Assembly: GCF_030704535.1 (NCBI RefSeq)
Contig: NC_081822.1
Span: 3,711,001 to 3,775,000 of the forward strand
Length of the DNA stretch: 64,000 nt
Direction of reading: 5' to 3'
Source: Vitis vinifera
Taxonomy: Eukaryota > Streptophyta > Magnoliopsida > Vitales > Vitaceae
Part shown: in pieces, positions 60,601-64,000 of the stretch
Position numbering within the stretch: position 1 is the first letter of the stretch
Layout: every line of letters begins with the position of its first letter
The notes under the pieces: generated by a model
What the model was told of the DNA's origin: nothing
Database searches by the model: none
The model's input: the letters and a program-made list of their open reading frames with translations, nothing else
Position numbers and translations under genes: made by a program

Positions 60601-62960
60601 TGTCACGGCCTAAGACCCACTCCAAGGGCATGACATTCATTTCACACCTCAAACTCGAAGGCTTAAAGTGTAACCTGACCCAAAAAATTATCTTGTAACT
60701 GGAAGTTACTAATTACCAAATACCTGTTCAGAGTAGCGGAACAAAATTCTAAAATCTTCAAAACTTAACTTTAAAACTAAGCATCCATCAACCAAAATCC
60801 ATTTTCCAAATAGATTGCAAACTCAAACAATTCAAGTGCTAACAAAAATTTTCATAATCTCCAAATCTCAACTTCAAACTATCAAAAAAAAATTTTAAAG
60901 TTCAATATCTAAATAGCTTCCAAAAACCAAATAATCCAATGAACATAAACTTATAAGCTAACAATGTCCAAAATTAACATCCTAAGCAAAATCCTAATAA
61001 TGACCATTCCTCGACCTAGCCATCACTCTTCGCCCAAACTAAAGGTACTTGAAAAATTATTAACAAAAGGGAATGAACTCAAAGCCCAATAAGGAACATT
61101 AATACAGTCCATGGATCAAATATTTCAAGTTAACTTGCAAAATATGAGATATTATAATTAATTATTTTCATAAACCTTTGAGTTATTTTTGCTAATACAT
61201 TCAAAACTTTTAATTGTACACTTTCATTTCTGATTCAAACATTTTCATATCAAATTCAGTCAAAACATTCAAATCATTTATTTACTCTGGTCATCAAATA
61301 TCAAATGATGCCCAGTTATGTGGGACTTTTCAAATAGGTGGCTAGTCTCAAATTGTTCCTTTAAGGTGGACGGAACCAAACACTACTAGTACTAGTAACT
61401 TCTAACCAAACCCCTAGAGACTAGGGTCCAAATCAATTATATTCCCCACCAAGAAATGTAAAGGTCAACTATTTTATCCTATTGACAAGGACTAAAAAGT
61501 CAAAAGTCAATTATTATATCTCATTGACAAGGGCCAAACAAACTATAGTCAAACACCTATTTCAATTATTCAAATTTGCAAAACATAATAGTTCCACATT
61601 TTTCTGTTGTAAACAAAATGTAAGGTTCTAACATACTTTTCATGCAAAACATATTTGATTCATGCATAAAACGAATAATAACTCAAAACGTTTCCAAATG
61701 ATGTATATAAAAATTTGTTTCTAAAAAAAAACAATTGCATTAATTTCCCTTACCTCAAAAAAAGTCCTCAAAAACTTGGGAGAAAAATAATTATAAAAAA
61801 TCTACTCTTCACCTAACAAAGTATAAGAGAAATAACAATTATTATTTATCTAAAATTATAGGTTTGACAATCCTAAAATTTTAGGTATTCAAATTAATGT
61901 TTTTAATTATGAAAGATAATTTAATTTATTCCTATTTTAGAAAAATTAATAAATTTCTAATTCATATAAAACTTAAATTTTATTTTCAATTTATTTCTTA
62001 GGACACAACATAATTTAATTAAACTACAATTTATTCTACTAATTAAATTTTATGCCACTTATTAACTTACACTCATCGTTAGTATAATAATATTGATAGC
62101 TTTTATTCTCACTTTCAGTTTTTTTTTTTCCACTAAACATAAAGTATATCCCCAACAATTTTCCATTATTGCTAACATAATATATACATAAACCACCAAA
62201 CACCATGCGAACACATCTTCCTTTATTATTAATATTACTATATTTTTTTTTTCTTTTCACCATTCTCCATCTTTCACAAACATGCATTTTTTTTTCCTAA
62301 TATTTTCTAATCCTTTAAGCCACATATAACAATATATTTATTTACTCATTTATTTTTATTTTTATTTTAAAAAAAAATCATTACTTAGATCTATTTATCT
62401 AAGAAATTTTGAATTTTCCTATTTTCAACAATAGAATAATCTATATTCCTAATTTTAATATTTTGATCTAAAAGTTTTATATATGTTAAAACTAGCTTAA
62501 ATTGAAATATTTCAGAGAATCATTTTTTTTTTTCAAAAACTTAAGATTTCCCAATTTCTAACAATGAAACCACCAATAATCCTAAATTTCCAATATTTTG
62601 ATATTAAAATGAATTAAAAAAATAAACTAACCCTAATCTAAATTTTTTTTTTTTTAAAGAATAACTAGCATGTTCAGAACTAACTAACGAATATAATACA
62701 TTAATTTAGGGTTAGAATTTTACTTGGAAAAAAAACGTGAACTTCAACTCTGAATCTATAATCCTTGAGCCCTACGATCTCCAATTCTCTACTTTTGATT
62801 GATAGGGTTTTCTGAATGAAGAAAACAAGAGGAAAAGTCTAATTTATAATTAGGATTTTTAATTATAAAAGGACTCTTTTATCCTTAATGAATTTAATTA
62901 ATTACTTAATTACTTTATAAATTACTTAGTTTGCCCTAGATTAAATTTTGGGGTGTTACA
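60601..62960 (-). repeat. Ty3/gypsy LTR, minus orientation (right arm of inverted pair)
   Basis: About 2.36 kb. On the minus strand it begins TGTAACACCCCAAAATTTAA (62960) and ends GGCCGTGACA (60601), with the standard TG...CA termini. It is the reverse-complement partner of the LTR at 57305-59683. If the two came from one insertion, divergence of about 8-10% would imply an age of several million years; that is a rough inference. Confidence 0.85.
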
Positions 62961-63443
62961 CAAAAAGAGTTTTTTTTTTAAAAAAAAATAAATATTATCC
63001 TGACCGTTTATCTGAATATTAAAAAGGAAAAGTAACAAAAATAAAAAAAATGTAAATCCAATTGATTTTCATCCAACTATTCTGTATTTTATGGTTTCAT
63101 AATAGGAACGAACGAGTAATTCAAAGTTTCAAACAATCGTACAATTTTTTATTATATCTTTTTTTTTTCTTTTTTTCCAAAAAAAAAAAAAGAAAAGAAA
63201 AGAAAAACTGGATTTGAATCTTTTTAAATTTAATCCACAGTTTTTTTTTTTTTCTTCAAAAGAACCTAAAGGCCAAGATTTGCTATAAATATTCGACATT
63301 TATACCAGTGCCAAAGTAGCCGTTATGCAACTAGCCGTTGTCTGTAAGACATGGAGGAAAGAAAACAAGATGAGGTGGCTGGAGGAGGGTGGAGACGGAG
63401 AGGGCTTGTAACTTCTAAAGGAATGTGAGTTTTTAGGGTTTTT
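62961..63443. other. Low-complexity spacer
   Basis: Rich in A and T runs (for example 63178-63205). No gene or element ends recognised. Confidence 0.6.
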
Positions 63444-63800
63444 GCAGCGCAGCGTATGCCGTTCGCGTCTTTTATCCGGGATCAGGGTCATCGCTGATCG
63501 TGTTTTGGCCGGCCCCCACATGCTCTGCTTCAGGTGTCCTTTTTCGAATTCTGGATCCGATGTTCTTTTCTATATCCTATGTTCTTTGATACGCTCATTT
63601 GTGTTTGGATTACAACTAGAATTATCCTAGTGAATGCGTGCTAAGATGCTATATCCTGATTTTGCAATGACATACATTTTTTCAGCCAATTAATTGAAGG
63701 AAGAATTCCCTTCATTCTTCTGTAGCTCTTCAATCCTGTAATCGGGAAATAGGTGACCTTGTAATAGGTTGCATGTCATTGGCCCGTGAGACAAGGCGAA
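63444..63800 (+). pseudogene. Decayed fragment of an ARF17-like gene (exon 1 end and start of intron)
   Basis: 63444-63505 aligns with ARF17 exon 1 from 41648: GCAGCGCAGCGTATGCCGTT against GCAGCGCAGGGCATGCCGTT, then tttatccgggatcagggtcatc against tactatccacgggtagggtcatc. About 20 bases further, ACATGCTCTGCTTCAGGTGT resembles the exon 1 donor region (GGCGCATGCTTCAGGTATAC). Downstream, GCCAATTAATT and TTCAATCCTGTAAT near 63686-63742 match ARF17 intron words GGCTAATTAATT and TTTAATCCTGCAAT in the same order. The frame is interrupted and about 130 bases of exon are missing, so it is a relic rather than a gene. Confidence 0.6.
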
Positions 63801-64000
63801 GTTTTTCCTTCATATTGCCATTGGTACAAATTCAAGTTTCTGCAGCGATGTGCAAAATTTCAATTTTCATCAACTAGTAAGGGATATTTCATGTAGTCCT
63901 AGGTAGAATGCGATGGCCGAGGAAAGTGGATGCAGATGTTGAGTCTTAGTCAGTGGGTTGCATTTTGGTTCCATTCTGCTTGAAGCAGCAAATTTTGCAA
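63801..64000. other. Unassigned right edge
   Basis: No coding region or repeat recognised in the last 200 bases; possibly further ARF17-like intron sequence, but the similarity is too weak to call. Confidence 0.4.

Overview
This window comes from a plant nuclear genome, most likely a woody eudicot close to grapevine (Vitis). The genes are plant-specific in kind and intron-rich with GT-AG junctions, AT-rich spacers separate them, and the mobile-element relics are plant types (L1 LINE tails, tRNA-type SINEs, a TRIM, Ty1/copia and Ty3/gypsy fossils). The genus is inferred from protein and repeat character; no search was run.

Layout. 1-9.7 kb (+): the 3' two thirds of a MYST histone acetyltransferase (HAM1/HAM2 type), with a 4.9-kb intron full of LINE debris and a hAT-like element. 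11.9-12.5 kb (-): a small single-exon plant protein resembling syringolide-induced protein 14-1-1. 17.3-24.05 kb (-): VPS9A, the RAB5 exchange factor, in five exons. 25.15-30.14 kb (-): an eleven-exon GT31 beta-1,3-galactosyltransferase closest to Arabidopsis B3GALT7. 33.0-37.3 kb (+): eIF5, with an intron in its 5' leader and an intronless coding region. 37.5-39.2 kb: a Ty1/copia fossil. 40.8-46.5 kb (+): an ARF17-type auxin response factor with a miR160 target site and an apparent C-terminal frameshift. 51.2-55.07 kb (+): a GrpE co-chaperone, probably plastid. 56.2-63.0 kb: a TRIM, then Ty3/gypsy fossils in which two 2.4-kb LTRs of one family face each other as a large inverted repeat. 63.4-63.8 kb: a decayed fragment of an ARF17-like gene.

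The genes are housekeeping or regulatory loci acting in separate processes: chromatin, endosomal trafficking, arabinogalactan glycosylation, translation initiation, auxin signalling and plastid protein folding. They do not form an operon-like unit. The order B3GALT7, eIF5, ARF17 recalls the Arabidopsis interval At1g77810-At1g77850 and looks like conserved microsynteny. I saw no convincing new biological system. The observations most worth checking are the A7 homopolymer that shifts the ARF17 frame, the long inverted LTR pair, the open frames in the eIF5 leader, the possible 125-bp target duplication around a LINE, and the ARF17-like fragment near the right edge. Exon boundaries were read by eye from splice signals and protein-family conservation; reading phase was checked across every junction of the multi-exon genes.
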